Origin: Ectobius pallidus
Lineage: Eukaryota; Arthropoda; Insecta; Blattodea; Ectobiidae
Length of the DNA: 64,000 nt
Assembly (NCBI GenBank): GCA_964059195.1
Contig: CAXKWD010000005.1
Coordinates: 46,763,825 to 46,827,824 of the forward strand
Direction: 5' to 3'
Below are positions 33,936 through 44,808 of this stretch, one piece after another. The position numbers and the translations under genes are program-made. Every line of letters starts with the position of its first letter. Positions within the stretch are counted from its first letter, which is position 1. Under the pieces are notes generated by a model. It saw only the letters and a list, made by a program, of their open reading frames with translations. It was not told where the DNA came from and made no database searches.

Positions 33936-36387
33936 TCTGAGGAAATAAATATATCAGAAGTTAGAGGGTTTGGTACTATGAAGCACATGGGCTGCATAGA
34001 AGTCAAAAGTTGGCGGTAGGTTAGGTTGCCGGCCAAATGGTCGAAGGAATTCAAATTTTTTACGAAGATAGCATGAACGGAAAATTAATGAAAAAGACAC
34101 TATCGGCAAAAATTAGCAATTTTTAAACTGGGTAGAAGTTGTTAAGTCTTTCAGAATTTATACATTGTTACATTTATCATGTGAAATCATCTGTGCGCCT
34201 AAGTTGGCAATCGATGGCGAAAGATTTTCTGAAATAGCTTTTTTTTCATAAATGGCAATCCTATCACAAGCGTAAAAATCCTTACATTTTATGATATTAG
34301 GCCTGATCTTACTCTAATGCTTTATACAATGGTTGAGGCTTCAGTAATGATTCTACCATTATCAAAATTGGCATATATATTTTTTTTTTACATTTTACAT
34401 TAATTTCTTTACAAAATTAACAGTTATCAACTTAATGAGATCATTATAATCTTAATACAGTATAGATAACCAAAAACTGTCACGGCGATCGACCGCTTGA
34501 TTTCAGATGAAGCCATGCGCTATGGACGGTATAAGACCGGTGACTTTATTTTCGATTCGTACCGCAGTTTCCTTGTTTAGTGTTGAATCACTTCTTGTAA
34601 AAGTTATTTCTGGTTTTTCAAAAAGGTTTTAAACGTCTCAGTAACCTACGTCCTGTATAATACGTTCCCAGGCCTCTGCCTATTTATATCTTGCTCTGAT
34701 CATTTTCTTCCAACAAGCGTCCACCATCATAAAGATTTACGAAATGTTGATGACTGTATTTCTCAGCGCTCTCATCGATAATCAAATCCGCGATCTTCTG
34801 ATGCCTCAACCTTCTGTTCCATGTCATACCCCTAAGAGGAAAGAATACATATTTCAACTTTTAAAAACACCTTTGATTAAAAATACGTTTCAATATCCAT
34901 TAATAGCTATATGTTTAAACATACATGCAAAAGTCTAGAAGCAAAAGCATTTTAAATCTTGCTGAAAACCAGTAAATATTAATAGAAAATGATTATACCA
35001 TCAAATTAAGATGCAGAGACAAGAGAAATGGATTGATATTATATAGTCCATAATAAAGTACGTGAACCTTATGCTTCAATGAAATCTAGTTTTCACACAT
35101 AATCATGCACTGACAACCGGTAATCATGTGTAAAGACTTACACTGCTGCATGCCAGTTACTTCAAAATTTGTGTTTTGAGCCTGGAACTCGACAATGTGA
35201 ATAGACCAAGTTGCTCGAATACCAGTTTTTCAGTACAAGTTTATGTGTGAGAACAAGGTTCTAACAAACCGGAAGGTCCAAATACCAGAGGGTGGAGTAG
35301 AGTATCACTTCAAAAACTTATACGCATGTCTTGAGATCTTTTCAAAATGCCTAAGCTGTTCTACAAGAAAGACAAAGAAACATACGAATAGCTAATAGAA
35401 CATTGTTCCCTACCGGCTGAAGTACTCTTCAAAAGGAAAAGAAGTGGAATTTAGATTCTAAAATGAAAGGATAAAGTGGCATTCAGTACAAGATATTGCG
35501 ACTAAATAATGCTAGAGAAAGTAAGAAGGAGGGAGGAAGATAGAGAGAAAGGAATATAATTTCTCTTGTGAATCCAGAGCAGAGCGAAGTTGGTTGCGTT
35601 TTTAAAAGACGTTTATGCGCAAGAAAGAATAAAAAAGAAGGAAAGATGCACCAGTGTAAATGCCGATAGAAATGGTAGAATGAGTAGGAGGGAGAGGGGT
35701 TAAAATTGGAAACAGTTTCTGCGGTTCAAAAGACAAGAGAGGAAGGAAGGCTGGCTGGCATAGTGGGAGTGACGATGGGAACGTGGAACTGGACTGACAA
35801 TTGACATGCAAATTACCCATACCACATCTCTTCCTTGTACCAAACTTAGACAAAGTTTCAACCAAGATGAGACTTGGATACATAATAAGAAGGCTTCTTC
35901 AAACTTTAAAGGGGTTATGAGGGGTTAGAAACGGAGAGGAGAAGCGAGGAAGGTTAAGTTGAGCGTTGCATTCTCCCCTTCTCTCACCCACTGCGATTCT
36001 ACAACTATTGTATCGACAGTAAGAAGGATGAACTATTTGATGTAGTTCTATTGCATGTTTATCTAACATAAGTTGCCCAAGAGATGATGAAAGCCAAACC
36101 CATTACCTGAAAGGAATTTCCCCGGTCTATTTTGTGGGCATGCGTTTTAAACTTTGTGTTTTCTTTAATAGTTCTCCTTTAACTTCAAGCATCGGAGTAT
36201 GAAACTCTGTGATTACATATTCCTATACACCTCGTAAGATTTTTAAGTCATATAATTCTAGCGTGTATAATTAAATTAGTTTGTTGATTCAATTTAATCT
36301 CTCAATAAATTTAAAGAAATGCTAAAAAGAAGAGTATATGAGCCTCACGGCTTTTTTTTACTTATAATTATTTCAAAACTATATACA
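33936..36387. other. AT-rich DNA, nothing firmly recognised
   Basis: A stretch at 34655-34750 resembles 18205-18300. A purine-rich interval lies near 35510-35760. No gene is supported. Confidence 0.35.
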
Positions 36388-36556
36388 CATGCGAAAAATG
36401 AAAATGAAAAATGAAAATGAAAATGAAAGAAGAAAATTAAAATTAAAGATGAATATGAAAGATGAAAATGAAACTTAAAGATGAAAATGAAAAATGAAAG
36501 ATGAGAATGGAAGATGGAAATGAAAGATGAAAATGAAAATGAAAAATAGAAAATGC
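36388..36556 (+). repeat. (GAAAAT)n-like minisatellite
   Basis: About 170 bases made almost entirely of GAAAAT, GAAAGAT and GAAGAT variants. The plus strand is nearly pyrimidine-free except for T. Confidence 0.9.
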
Positions 36557-36811
36557 AAAATTAAGAATAGCCTTCAATGTCCCATGAAGATCATACGCAA
36601 TCTATCAAATAGGCCAACGAAACGTGGTGAGGTATTCTGCGTTTGGCATTGTAAATGCTAATTTTGAGTAACTGTTCCACTGGTATGCAATTCGGTATTC
36701 AATCACTGTTTAATAACACTTTTTCATTATCATTGTACAACATGGAAAATTTCCTTCAGATGAAAATATGTGTTTCTTGTATTTATTTGGCCGAAAGTAA
36801 CGAATGTGTAA

Positions 36812-38525
36812 TGCACCACCCTCCACAGCGCAACAATAGGGTAAGGATTGTGGAAGGTTATCGCTGGGCACCAGAGGCTCTGGAAACGAATAAATGCACT
36901 GGGGATGGTACAAAGCAAAATATTTCGAATAGCCTAGAGTGCTTTCTAGCCTTTTCGAACAAGTGGAAACACTACAAAAGGAATATTTTAAGTTTTCTAA
37001 AAATATATATATTAAACAATTATTTTACAACAAGAATTAAAACTGGACATGCATTTCATTGGAATGATTCAACAACATAGTTAGATAGATTGCCCTAAAT
37101 TTAAATTACATATTTTATGACCTCTTCTTTAAGAAAGTTCTCTTAAATCAATAAATTCATACTATACACAATATGCTTGTCATGCATTTAATACATGCTC
37201 TTATAGATAAAGTAAGTTTTCATTACACATTCCATGTCAAATTTGATTCATATTTTATACAAGATTTATATTTTAAATATTACCCATTCGTGCCAAATAT
37301 TTGCTTTAGATCCTATTAAAATATTCAAGACAAGAAATCCTTCACATCAATATTTATAATTTATTTTGAAGGAGATGATCAAACTAAACAAATAATATTT
37401 TAAAAACCCTTCACAAATTAAAATAGAAAATTAAAACTACACAAGATAGTTAAGGGAATACAATCTAGAAGTCAAATTCATAAATCTTCATATTTGGTTA
37501 GATTGTATTTCCTTCATACTTATTTTAAATATACATAAAATATTTAAATGACACTAACCTGTTCGTTTGGGCCTCACATACTTACAAATAATAAATATTC
37601 CCTTTCCTCGGGGCCCAACGAGGAAAGCCCTCTTTCTTGAAGCTGTTAAAATTTTGCCTACAAACTAAAATGTTCCAGTTGCAGATGAAAGAAATAAAAA
37701 TTTACATAATATTATAAAAAACCCTCAACTGAAATTAATTAGCAACTTAAAATCCCAAGAAGGAACTCCCAAATTAAATCATTAATTTGAAATCAAAAAC
37801 CAAAATTAAACTATATCCATTTTTAAAGTTACAAGTTCACATTAATGAAACAATTTAAGCCATGAGGCCTTCACAATCAAACATGTTTCAGAACATAGCG
37901 TTGCCAAAATATTTTCATAACGCCAGAAAAGAAACACGGATAAATAATAAATACACAAGATGTTACTTGATAAAGACTCACCCTACAACTGGAAAGCTGA
38001 AGCCTGGACGGCCATTGATTTCTCATCTGCCTTTCGGCAGCCATTGTTTAGAGCGACCATCCTTGGTCAACAGCCTAATCAAGAAAGAGATCGAGTGGCG
38101 GGATTACATACTGTTATATAGGATCTGCAATCGATCTTCTATTGTTTCCTTGACATGCGTAGAAGCTTCTTTAATCACACCACAATTGCTGTTGTTTATA
38201 ACAAATGAAAAACATTACTGTAATGACAAAGCATTTTGCTCGCAGCTGGAAGAGATTTCACTGCCACTTAGATATATACCACAGCTGAACTGAAACTGTG
38301 CGAGCGAGAAGTGCAACTGAGAGAGTGAGATAGCGGCACATAAAGACAAGGGGGGAAAGGAGAAGAGAGGGGAAGCTCGCTACGAACAGGCATCAGTCTC
38401 TCAGAGACCACAAGAGCGCGCTTTCAAACTACATGCCTCACAGATTTACGTAAAGTTTTCATAATACAGGCATTTTTCTATGAGAGAAACAATTCGTGGC
38501 ATTTATTATTTTTAATAATGGCACA
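36812..38525 (-). repeat. 3' LTR of the Ty3-type element
   Basis: It is 1714 bases long with no net length difference from the other LTR. By eye I found only two differences: A here versus T at 37537/45534 and G here versus A at 37565/45562. A hairpin (CTTTCCTCG and CGAGGAAAG around eight loop bases, 37602-37627) lies inside. A 143-codon plus-strand (antisense) frame at 37862-38293 is identical in both LTRs. Confidence 0.97.
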
Positions 38526-38540
38526 AATCACCCCCCCCAT
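38526..38540 (-). promoter_or_regulatory. candidate polypurine tract
   Basis: On the minus strand ATGGGGGGGGTGATT stands immediately before the 3' LTR. Its position fits a plus-strand primer, but two T residues interrupt the purine run near the LTR. Confidence 0.5.
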
Positions 38541-39592
38541 GACTTGGAATATATGTTGGAATATATTCCAAACCATACAGGTAATCTCTCATAGAAAAAA
38601 CTTAATTAACAAGAGGGAAGAAAATCATAGAGTTCACTGAAAGGTCTTCAAGTCAGATGAGCACTTCGCTATGAACCGGATCCGACTAGAGCACTTAATT
38701 ATTTGGGAGGATATTACCTTGTTTACGAGTCCATTCTTACAAACCAGGTATCCAACCCTTTTCACCATCGTCCATGTCGGTGCTCGCTGGCAGGCACTGT
38801 ATATTCACGGAGAAGAGACATTATAGGCGAGACGACGTCTTCCTTTCTCCCACAGTGAGACTGTCCAGCTTTTCAGGACCCGAGTTCAGGAAGTAGCCCA
38901 CTCTGTCTTGATACCACAGTGACTCCGCATCTTCCACTTGTATAAAGACCTCCTGAAATGACAAGACTAGCGGCAGATCACAGAAATTCAAGGCAACATA
39001 CAAGTGAATATTTTACTCTCCTGCTACTTTGAAGTTTTAAAAGGATAGCTCTAGTATAATCCAGATTTTTTTTTTTAAATTTCTTAAAGATTCTTCAAAA
39101 ATATTTACATGAAACGGAGAAAAATCAACATGCAGTCCTATTATAACATTTACATTACACTATCACAACTAATTAAAATACACTGCATCACTATATTTAC
39201 AATTTAAATTATACCCTTTTACATGGTAATCACCATGACATTAATTTAACATAATTAGAATACTATATTTACAAAAATTATACAAGTATGAACATTATGT
39301 TCGTCTGATTCCTTGGCTTTCTCTTGCTGTTTAAATAAAGTTCTGGAAAAGATTGCTGACTTGAGAAACAAAAAACAGAGACCGTATTTCACCATGCTTT
39401 CCTTAGATCGGAGTCCCACTCGACTTGAGATCCCCTCAACTCTTTCGACTGCTGGGAATAGGGACATCCAGTATCTTCTGTCTTAGTCTTCACCAACTCT
39501 CGCCCTGGCTGGTGTCGAATCAGAAGTCGTGTAGCAAACCATCTTCTTCCTGGTACTCTGAAATTCTGTTCTCTTAGGAAAAACTTAAAAAA
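38541..39592 (-). other. 3' non-coding region of the Ty3-type element
   Basis: About 1.05 kb lies between the end of pol and the polypurine tract. Only short frames (60 and 70 codons, minus strand) occur. None has a signal peptide, membrane anchor or other sign of an envelope gene. Confidence 0.6.
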
Positions 39593-41134
39593 TCAGGTCT
39601 TTTTAACATGACTGACATGGGCCTTGACTGTTTTATCAGATATACAATCTTTTAAAAGCACAGTCACAGGGGTTAAGAACCTGATTACGTCGTAAGGACC
39701 TCTGAACTTTCTAGCGAGCTTCGCAGAAAATCTGTCCACTGCCTTACTCTTTGGAAAGTTTTTCAAATATACCCTGTCTCCTACCATAAAATTTACTGGT
39801 TGTCTATTAGCATCATATCTCTCTTGAGTCTTTTGGTGAGCAAGTCGCAGATTGGCAGCTGCCTTTTTCCAAATCTCTTTAACTCTACCTGCGTCTTGTT
39901 CTTCCGGCAAGAGCTCTGCTAAAGACCAAGCATTGGAAAGGGGACTATTGGGCGGAAAAGCAAACATTAACTGAAATGGAGTTTGTTTGTGAGCTTCATG
40001 TCGTGCGGTGTTAAACGCAAACTGTAACCAGAACAGTTCCTTGTCCCAGGCGACATGCTCGTCTGAATGGTACGCAATAAGCGCTGCCTTCAGATTTCTG
40101 TTAAAACGCTCCGAAAAGTTTGGAGAAGGGTGAAACGGAGCTGTACGGATATGCTGAATACCTAACGAGAATAGGAATTTCTTAAAGGACTTAGAAATGA
40201 AGCAACAAGCGTTATCTGAAACTAAAGACTTCGGAAATCCTGTCATAGAAAAGATTCTTTTTAAACTTTGAATAGTAGAATTAGTTGTAGCATCTCTCAA
40301 GGGAAATAGCCAAACAAATTTAGAAAATGCATCTACTGCAACTAGAATATATGCGTTTCCGCTTCTCGAACGGGGTAATTTGCCAACAAAATCAATATGT
40401 AACCTATCCATTGGTGCGTTAGGCACACTAGAAGCTAAAAATCCGATTTTGGTACATTGAGCAGGCTTGGATATGGCGCACTGCTGGCATGCCTTTATCC
40501 TTGCTTTTATGTAACCATCCATACCCTTCCAAACAAAGGATTGTTTAATTTTCGCCCGCGTCTTGTAGAACCCTAAATGTCCTCCTACTGGAGACTCATG
40601 ATGATATTTGAATACCATGTCTCTTAATGCAGCTGGTAAGACAATTTTAGAGGGTGACCTACGCGCTGGGGCACTATATAATACATTATTCCTAAAGACA
40701 TAGTGGCGTATGTCTTCTCCACCTTTAAGGCGGGCTATAAGGGGAGCTAACTCTTCATCATTGGCCTGATGATCAGTTAAAGAAGTAAAAGCAAGAGGAA
40801 AATCGCCTAAAATGTTTCCGATCATGCCAGATAGCTCTTTAGGCTCTTCCAAAACATTTTCTGGACTTTGTAATATTTCTTCTGGACTAAACATGCGGGT
40901 TAAGCTGTCGGCCACTACATTGTCAGTCCCTCTAATATGTTTAGCTTTAAATTTAAATGCGGAAAGCCTGACTGCCCACCTCGCGATTCTTCCTGTGGTA
41001 CGAGGCTTGGCCAGCACCCAACTCAAAGCCTGGCAATCGGTTTCCAGCAAAAATTCTACATGTTCTATGTAAAGCTTGAATTTCTCCACTCCAAAGAGTA
41101 CAGCGAGAGCCTCAAGTTCATACATAGAATACAC
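39593..41134 (-). CDS. pol part 2: RNase H end and integrase
   Basis: This frame of about 513 codons continues pol after a frameshift. It opens in RNase H (YELEALAVLFGVEKFKLYIE, then LLETDCQALSWVL and HIRGTDNVVADSLTR). Integrase follows: an HHCC zinc finger (HHESPVGGHLGF to CQQC, about 40620-40480), then the catalytic core with DRLHIDFVG, VSDNACCF and FSERFNRN, which give the D, D, E triad with 34 residues between the last two. A C-terminal tail with VGDRVYLKNF and KFRGPYDVIRF ends at a stop at 39593. The listed first residue is not a real start; translation would have to arrive from upstream pol. All three integrase acidic residues are present. Confidence 0.9.
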   Translation of the reverse strand: MYSMYELEALAVLFGVEKFKLYIEHVEFLLETDCQALSWVLAKPRTTGRIARWAVRLSAFKFKAKHIRGTDNVVADSLTRMFSPEEILQSPENVLEEPKELSGMIGNILGDFPLAFTSLTDHQANDEELAPLIARLKGGEDIRHYVFRNNVLYSAPARRSPSKIVLPAALRDMVFKYHHESPVGGHLGFYKTRAKIKQSFVWKGMDGYIKARIKACQQCAISKPAQCTKIGFLASSVPNAPMDRLHIDFVGKLPRSRSGNAYILVAVDAFSKFVWLFPLRDATTNSTIQSLKRIFSMTGFPKSLVSDNACCFISKSFKKFLFSLGIQHIRTAPFHPSPNFSERFNRNLKAALIAYHSDEHVAWDKELFWLQFAFNTARHEAHKQTPFQLMFAFPPNSPLSNAWSLAELLPEEQDAGRVKEIWKKAAANLRLAHQKTQERYDANRQPVNFMVGDRVYLKNFPKSKAVDRFSAKLARKFRGPYDVIRFLTPVTVLLKDCISDKTVKAHVSHVKKT

Positions 41135-43224
41135 GCTTCCGGAGGGGTCAAAGTCCTAGAGGCATACGCCACAGGCCTTCTACCCTCCTCGAATTCCTGT
41201 AGGAGAACAGATGCCAAAGCTACAGGCGAAGCATCGCACTGCAAGATGAATTTCTTGGAAAAGTCCGGCATGGCCAAAACAGGGGGAGACATGATCAACA
41301 TTTTAAGTTTTTGAAAAGCTTCCTGGCACTCAGGTGACCACACAAACTTGACATTCTTTTTTCTCAAATTATTCAAAGGCGCTGAAATTTCTGCCATGTT
41401 AGGAATAAATTTTCTAAAAAAATTAATCATACCAACAAATCTGGCTACACCTTTTACATCTTTAGGAGGGGGAAATTTCTGAATAGCCTCAGTCCGTTCC
41501 GGGTCAATGGTGACACCATCGGCAGACACCAAGTGACCAAGAAAGGAAAGACGCCGAGCAGCAATATTCACTTTTTCAGGATTAAGGGTTAGACCAGCAT
41601 TCCTTAATCGAGAAAATACCTCCCTTAGATGCTCCAGGTGCTCCTCAAAGGAATCAGAGTAGACTACTAATTCATCTAAGTAATGGTAGACATATTTAAA
41701 CTTAACGTCAGAAAATATTTGATCTAACAAGCGTGTGAGGACCTGAGCCCCAGTGGCGAGGCCGAAAGGGATTCTAGAGAATTCATAGGTATTCCAGTCA
41801 CATATAATGGCTGTATAGCGCTTAGATCGCTCTGTAAGAGGTATCTGGTAATAGGCTTGGTTAAGGTCCAACGAGGAGAAAATTTTGGCACCGGAAAAGA
41901 AACTGAACGCTGAATGAATATCAGGTAAAGGCACTGAATCTATCTTGATCTTGGCATTGAGATGTCGATAATCAATTACCGGTCTGAACTTCCCTCCAGG
42001 TTTCGGTACTAGAAAGATCGGACTACTATAATCGGACTTGGAAACCCTGAGGACTCCTTGTTCGACCATAGTATTAATATGTTCTTTCAAGATGGCCATT
42101 CGGGGCGGAGGCAGCCTGTATGGAGGTCTACGAACGGGTTGAGTATCGAGCAGCTCAATGTCATATTCTAGTACATTAGTCAACCCTAACTTCGGTGTCA
42201 AAACGTCTGGGAATTCCTCTAATAGACGCGTCACTTGGTTTTTGTCACTTGGTCCCAAATGCGCCAAGTCTACAGAGACAGTACTAACATTATCAGGTAA
42301 TAAATCAGATGGATTTAGAAAATTTATTAACTTACTGCTGTCAGATGACATTAAATTGCAGAACGGAGCACCGAAAAACAAATCAAACTTGAAATCAGGA
42401 GAAAATTTGAAATGACACTTCTTACTGCCAAAATCTAAAAATAAACCTGCCTTCTGCATAAAAGGATAGCCTAGAATGACAGGCATTACTAAATTCTCAC
42501 AAACAACAAAATGACACTTCCAAGTGAAATTCCCAATTTTGATTTTTAAAGACACGGAACCTACCGATGAAAGTAACTGATCATCTGCCGTTCTATATTT
42601 AGCATTTCCCTTAACGATTCTAGGCATGTGTTTATTTGCAAGACACATCCTATTATAGGCGTCTTTTGAGAGCAAAGACACGGCTGCCCCACTATCTAGT
42701 AGTGCGGACAATTTGAATTGACATATTTCAACCCCAAGCATCGGTAACTTAGCGTCTACTATGGCAGCTACTTGATGTGGATTATCGGTACTTTGTACCT
42801 CCATTTTGTCACAATTAGGGTAGTCATTATTTGGTTTATTTGCACGTAGAGGGCCCGGGCCATAATTTATACTGTGAGCCGCATTCACAGTTTTATTTTT
42901 AACATGTTTACACTCTTTTCTACTAACTTTCCTGTTTTTTCTGAGAGAATTTACATGCGTGGTCATGTAGTCTGAGTTCAGTTTACTAAAGTCACTGTTA
43001 ATAAAAGTCCTTGTCGGGTAGGAACGGTGAGTCTGGCATTTAAGGTCCGTAGCGTGAGTCCTGTTAATCAAAATCGTCCGCTTACTAGGGGCGCGCGATT
43101 CCCTAGTAGGCTCGTCCTGCAAGTCCGTCTCGTCTGTCTTCCTAACCTCACTCGTCTTAAGTCTCTTGAAAACATTAGCACTGACCACTGAGTCACCACT
43201 CTGGTACCTAGAGTGGGACAAATC
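41065..43224 (-). CDS. pol part 1: protease, reverse transcriptase, RNase H start
   Basis: The frame follows gag in the same register after one UGA codon (43227-43225). After about 170 basic residues comes the protease active site LLDSGAAVSLLSKDAY (about 42690). The reverse transcriptase has GVLRVSKSDYSSPIFLVPKP, FRPVIDYRHLN and SLDLNQAYYQIPL. Its active site reads YLDELVVYS (41671-41682 for YLDE), where the family norm is YLDD, so the second catalytic aspartate is glutamate. RNase H begins ILQCDASPVALASVLLQ. The frame leaves register near 41130-41155 and ends at 41065. The enzyme would copy element RNA into DNA in Gag particles; with UGA, frameshift and YLDE this copy is probably defective. 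Confidence 0.9.
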   Translation of the reverse strand, partial: DLSHSRYQSGDSVVSANVFKRLKTSEVRKTDETDLQDEPTRESRAPSKRTILINRTHATDLKCQTHRSYPTRTFINSDFSKLNSDYMTTHVNSLRKNRKVSRKECKHVKNKTVNAAHSINYGPGPLRANKPNNDYPNCDKMEVQSTDNPHQVAAIVDAKLPMLGVEICQFKLSALLDSGAAVSLLSKDAYNRMCLANKHMPRIVKGNAKYRTADDQLLSSVGSVSLKIKIGNFTWKCHFVVCENLVMPVILGYPFMQKAGLFLDFGSKKCHFKFSPDFKFDLFFGAPFCNLMSSDSSKLINFLNPSDLLPDNVSTVSVDLAHLGPSDKNQVTRLLEEFPDVLTPKLGLTNVLEYDIELLDTQPVRRPPYRLPPPRMAILKEHINTMVEQGVLRVSKSDYSSPIFLVPKPGGKFRPVIDYRHLNAKIKIDSVPLPDIHSAFSFFSGAKIFSSLDLNQAYYQIPLTERSKRYTAIICDWNTYEFSRIPFGLATGAQVLTRLLDQIFSDVKFKYVYHYLDELVVYSDSFEEHLEHLREVFSRLRNAGLTLNPEKVNIAARRLSFLGHLVSADGVTIDPERTEAIQKFPPPKDVKGVARFVGMINFFRKFIPNMAEISAPLNNLRKKNVKFVWSPECQEAFQKLKMLIMSPPVLAMPDFSKKFILQCDASPVALASVLLQEFEEGRRPVAYASRTLTPPEACILCMNLRLSLYSLEWRNSSFT

Positions 43225-44586
43225 TCATTCTCCAGAGCGACTGGGAGCATTACTATTCTCCACATTTCTATTCACAGGAGCTTTGCAGAACCTCACTACA
43301 TGTCCTGCTTTACCACATCTAAAACACGTAACTGTCTTCCTATTAGTAGCACTGTCAAATCTAACACTGGGCTTGGGCTGAACGGCACGAGGGGAAACTT
43401 CTTGTTCACACCTCAACGAATCGGTGTAGCTTATGGCATTAACCCTGGCACATAAACTCTCCAATTCCTTAAAAGACACCGGCCTACTCTCAAAAACTAC
43501 CTTCGACCTAGTTTCAGGAGACATACCTTCGGCAATGGTATCTACAATCTCTTTCTCAGACAGACGTAACTTGAAAATGCTTGCACTTCTCCTAACGCTT
43601 CTAGCATATGCAGCAAGAGATTCACCGCACGCTTGAGTGCGATAAAAATGCTTATTTACTAGAGCAGCTCTAGCACGGACAGGCAAGTAAATACTTAGCA
43701 GCTTTTCATGAAAATGGTTTAAACCTAATCCAGTATTAATGGCTTCTAATGCCACGTCGCGAAAAGCTCCTGAAAGTTTAGAAAATAAATATGCCAAGAT
43801 ATCTCTGTCATCAAAATCAAAAACGGAAGCCTGTTCTTTCAAGTCGCATACATAACCAATAAATTCTAACACCTTTTCCACAGTTTCATCTGAAAAATGG
43901 GAACCATGTTCAAGAAGTGAAGCTAATGGGTGAGGAAGATTGGCGAACGACACTCGGTGCATAGGAGGAAACAAATTTGGCTTAACGTCTGGTCTTTGAT
44001 AAGAAAACCCACTACTTCCTGCTCGGTACGCCTGACTATGGTCCAAAAACTCAGTTCGGGTTTGTCTAATCGGGGATTCATAATCAATAAAGTGGTCCCT
44101 AGCAGTTTGACTAGTATTCACTGGCTGTAAGGGAGTCATCACTTCTAGATCTGGCTGTGCGCTCACCACAGCAGGTACTCCCTTATCAGTTAAGTTTAGT
44201 TTGCTTAGTATGTCCATAAGTTTATTGTCAGCATCGATCCACTTTTGCTCATAAGGAGTCTTTCTTACTAATTGCTTTATGTCACAAACTCTGTTTTTTA
44301 GGTGAAGGGCCCTATCTACTACTTTTGCTACACTTGCACTACTAAGATTCTGATGACCTAATTGATCATCAAGAAATTCTAACCTATCGCGCACTTCTGA
44401 TAACAAAAGGGAAATGTGTGACTCACCCAGATAATCAAAGTCGACTGGTTGGTCCAAATTTTCCGTCAACTGCCTGCGCAATTCAGGAACTACTCTGTTT
44501 TCATCTGGTTCGAGTCCCCTTAGTTTCAATTCGTACAACAGGTCTGACTTCAGTAGATGTTCAGGTTTTACCCTTATGCGCTCCAT
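43225..44586 (-). CDS. gag polyprotein
   Basis: Starting at the ATG at 44586 (MERIRVKPEHLL; another in-frame ATG is at 44598), the frame encodes about 453 residues. The N-terminus resembles a SAP-like helical motif (LLKSDLLYELKLRGLEPD). A capsid-like region in the middle has FSDETVEKVLEFIGYVCDL, FSKLSGAFRDVALEAI and LAAYARSVRRSASIF. Near the C-terminus is one zinc knuckle, CFRCGKAGHVVRFC (CX2CX4HX4C). It would form the virus-like particle and package element RNA. It stops at UGA (43227-43225), and the next codons continue in the same frame into pol. Confidence 0.9.
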   Translation of the reverse strand: MERIRVKPEHLLKSDLLYELKLRGLEPDENRVVPELRRQLTENLDQPVDFDYLGESHISLLLSEVRDRLEFLDDQLGHQNLSSASVAKVVDRALHLKNRVCDIKQLVRKTPYEQKWIDADNKLMDILSKLNLTDKGVPAVVSAQPDLEVMTPLQPVNTSQTARDHFIDYESPIRQTRTEFLDHSQAYRAGSSGFSYQRPDVKPNLFPPMHRVSFANLPHPLASLLEHGSHFSDETVEKVLEFIGYVCDLKEQASVFDFDDRDILAYLFSKLSGAFRDVALEAINTGLGLNHFHEKLLSIYLPVRARAALVNKHFYRTQACGESLAAYARSVRRSASIFKLRLSEKEIVDTIAEGMSPETRSKVVFESRPVSFKELESLCARVNAISYTDSLRCEQEVSPRAVQPKPSVRFDSATNRKTVTCFRCGKAGHVVRFCKAPVNRNVENSNAPSRSGE

Positions 44587-44808
44587 TATAAGTGACATGA
44601 AAGGCAAAGTACACAATATTAGCCAAGAGAACAGACTAGCAAAAAATAAACATTAATACACTGTTAAACAGAATGCACTCCTAACCTTAAATTATATTCG
44701 AATGTTTCCACTTCAAAAAAAACTATTTCTTCACTATTTTGCAAAATAATTACTATCGTGGGCTAACCAATTTGGTTAACAACCACGCTCGAAAGCTATC
44801 ACTAACTT
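44587..44808 (-). other. leader between 5' LTR and gag
   Basis: On the minus strand the LTR end is followed by AAGTTAGTGATAGC, not the usual TGG start of a primer-binding site. The first TGG is TGGTTGTTAACC about 25 bases in. The tRNA primer is therefore not identified. Confidence 0.5.

Noticed and set aside
36388..36556. Lysine/methionine-rich protein from the GAAAAT repeat
   Set aside because: Simple sequence repeat, with no coding evidence.
36655..37080. 141-codon frame crossing the left LTR edge
   Set aside because: It fuses unrelated flanking DNA with the LTR; the same LTR part continues a different upstream sequence at 44739-45077.
38821..39467. Possible envelope gene after pol
   Set aside because: Only frames of 60-70 codons, with no signal peptide, membrane anchor or furin-like site.
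40812..41314. Plus-strand frames inside pol
   Set aside because: They are antisense shadows of RNase H and integrase on the minus strand.
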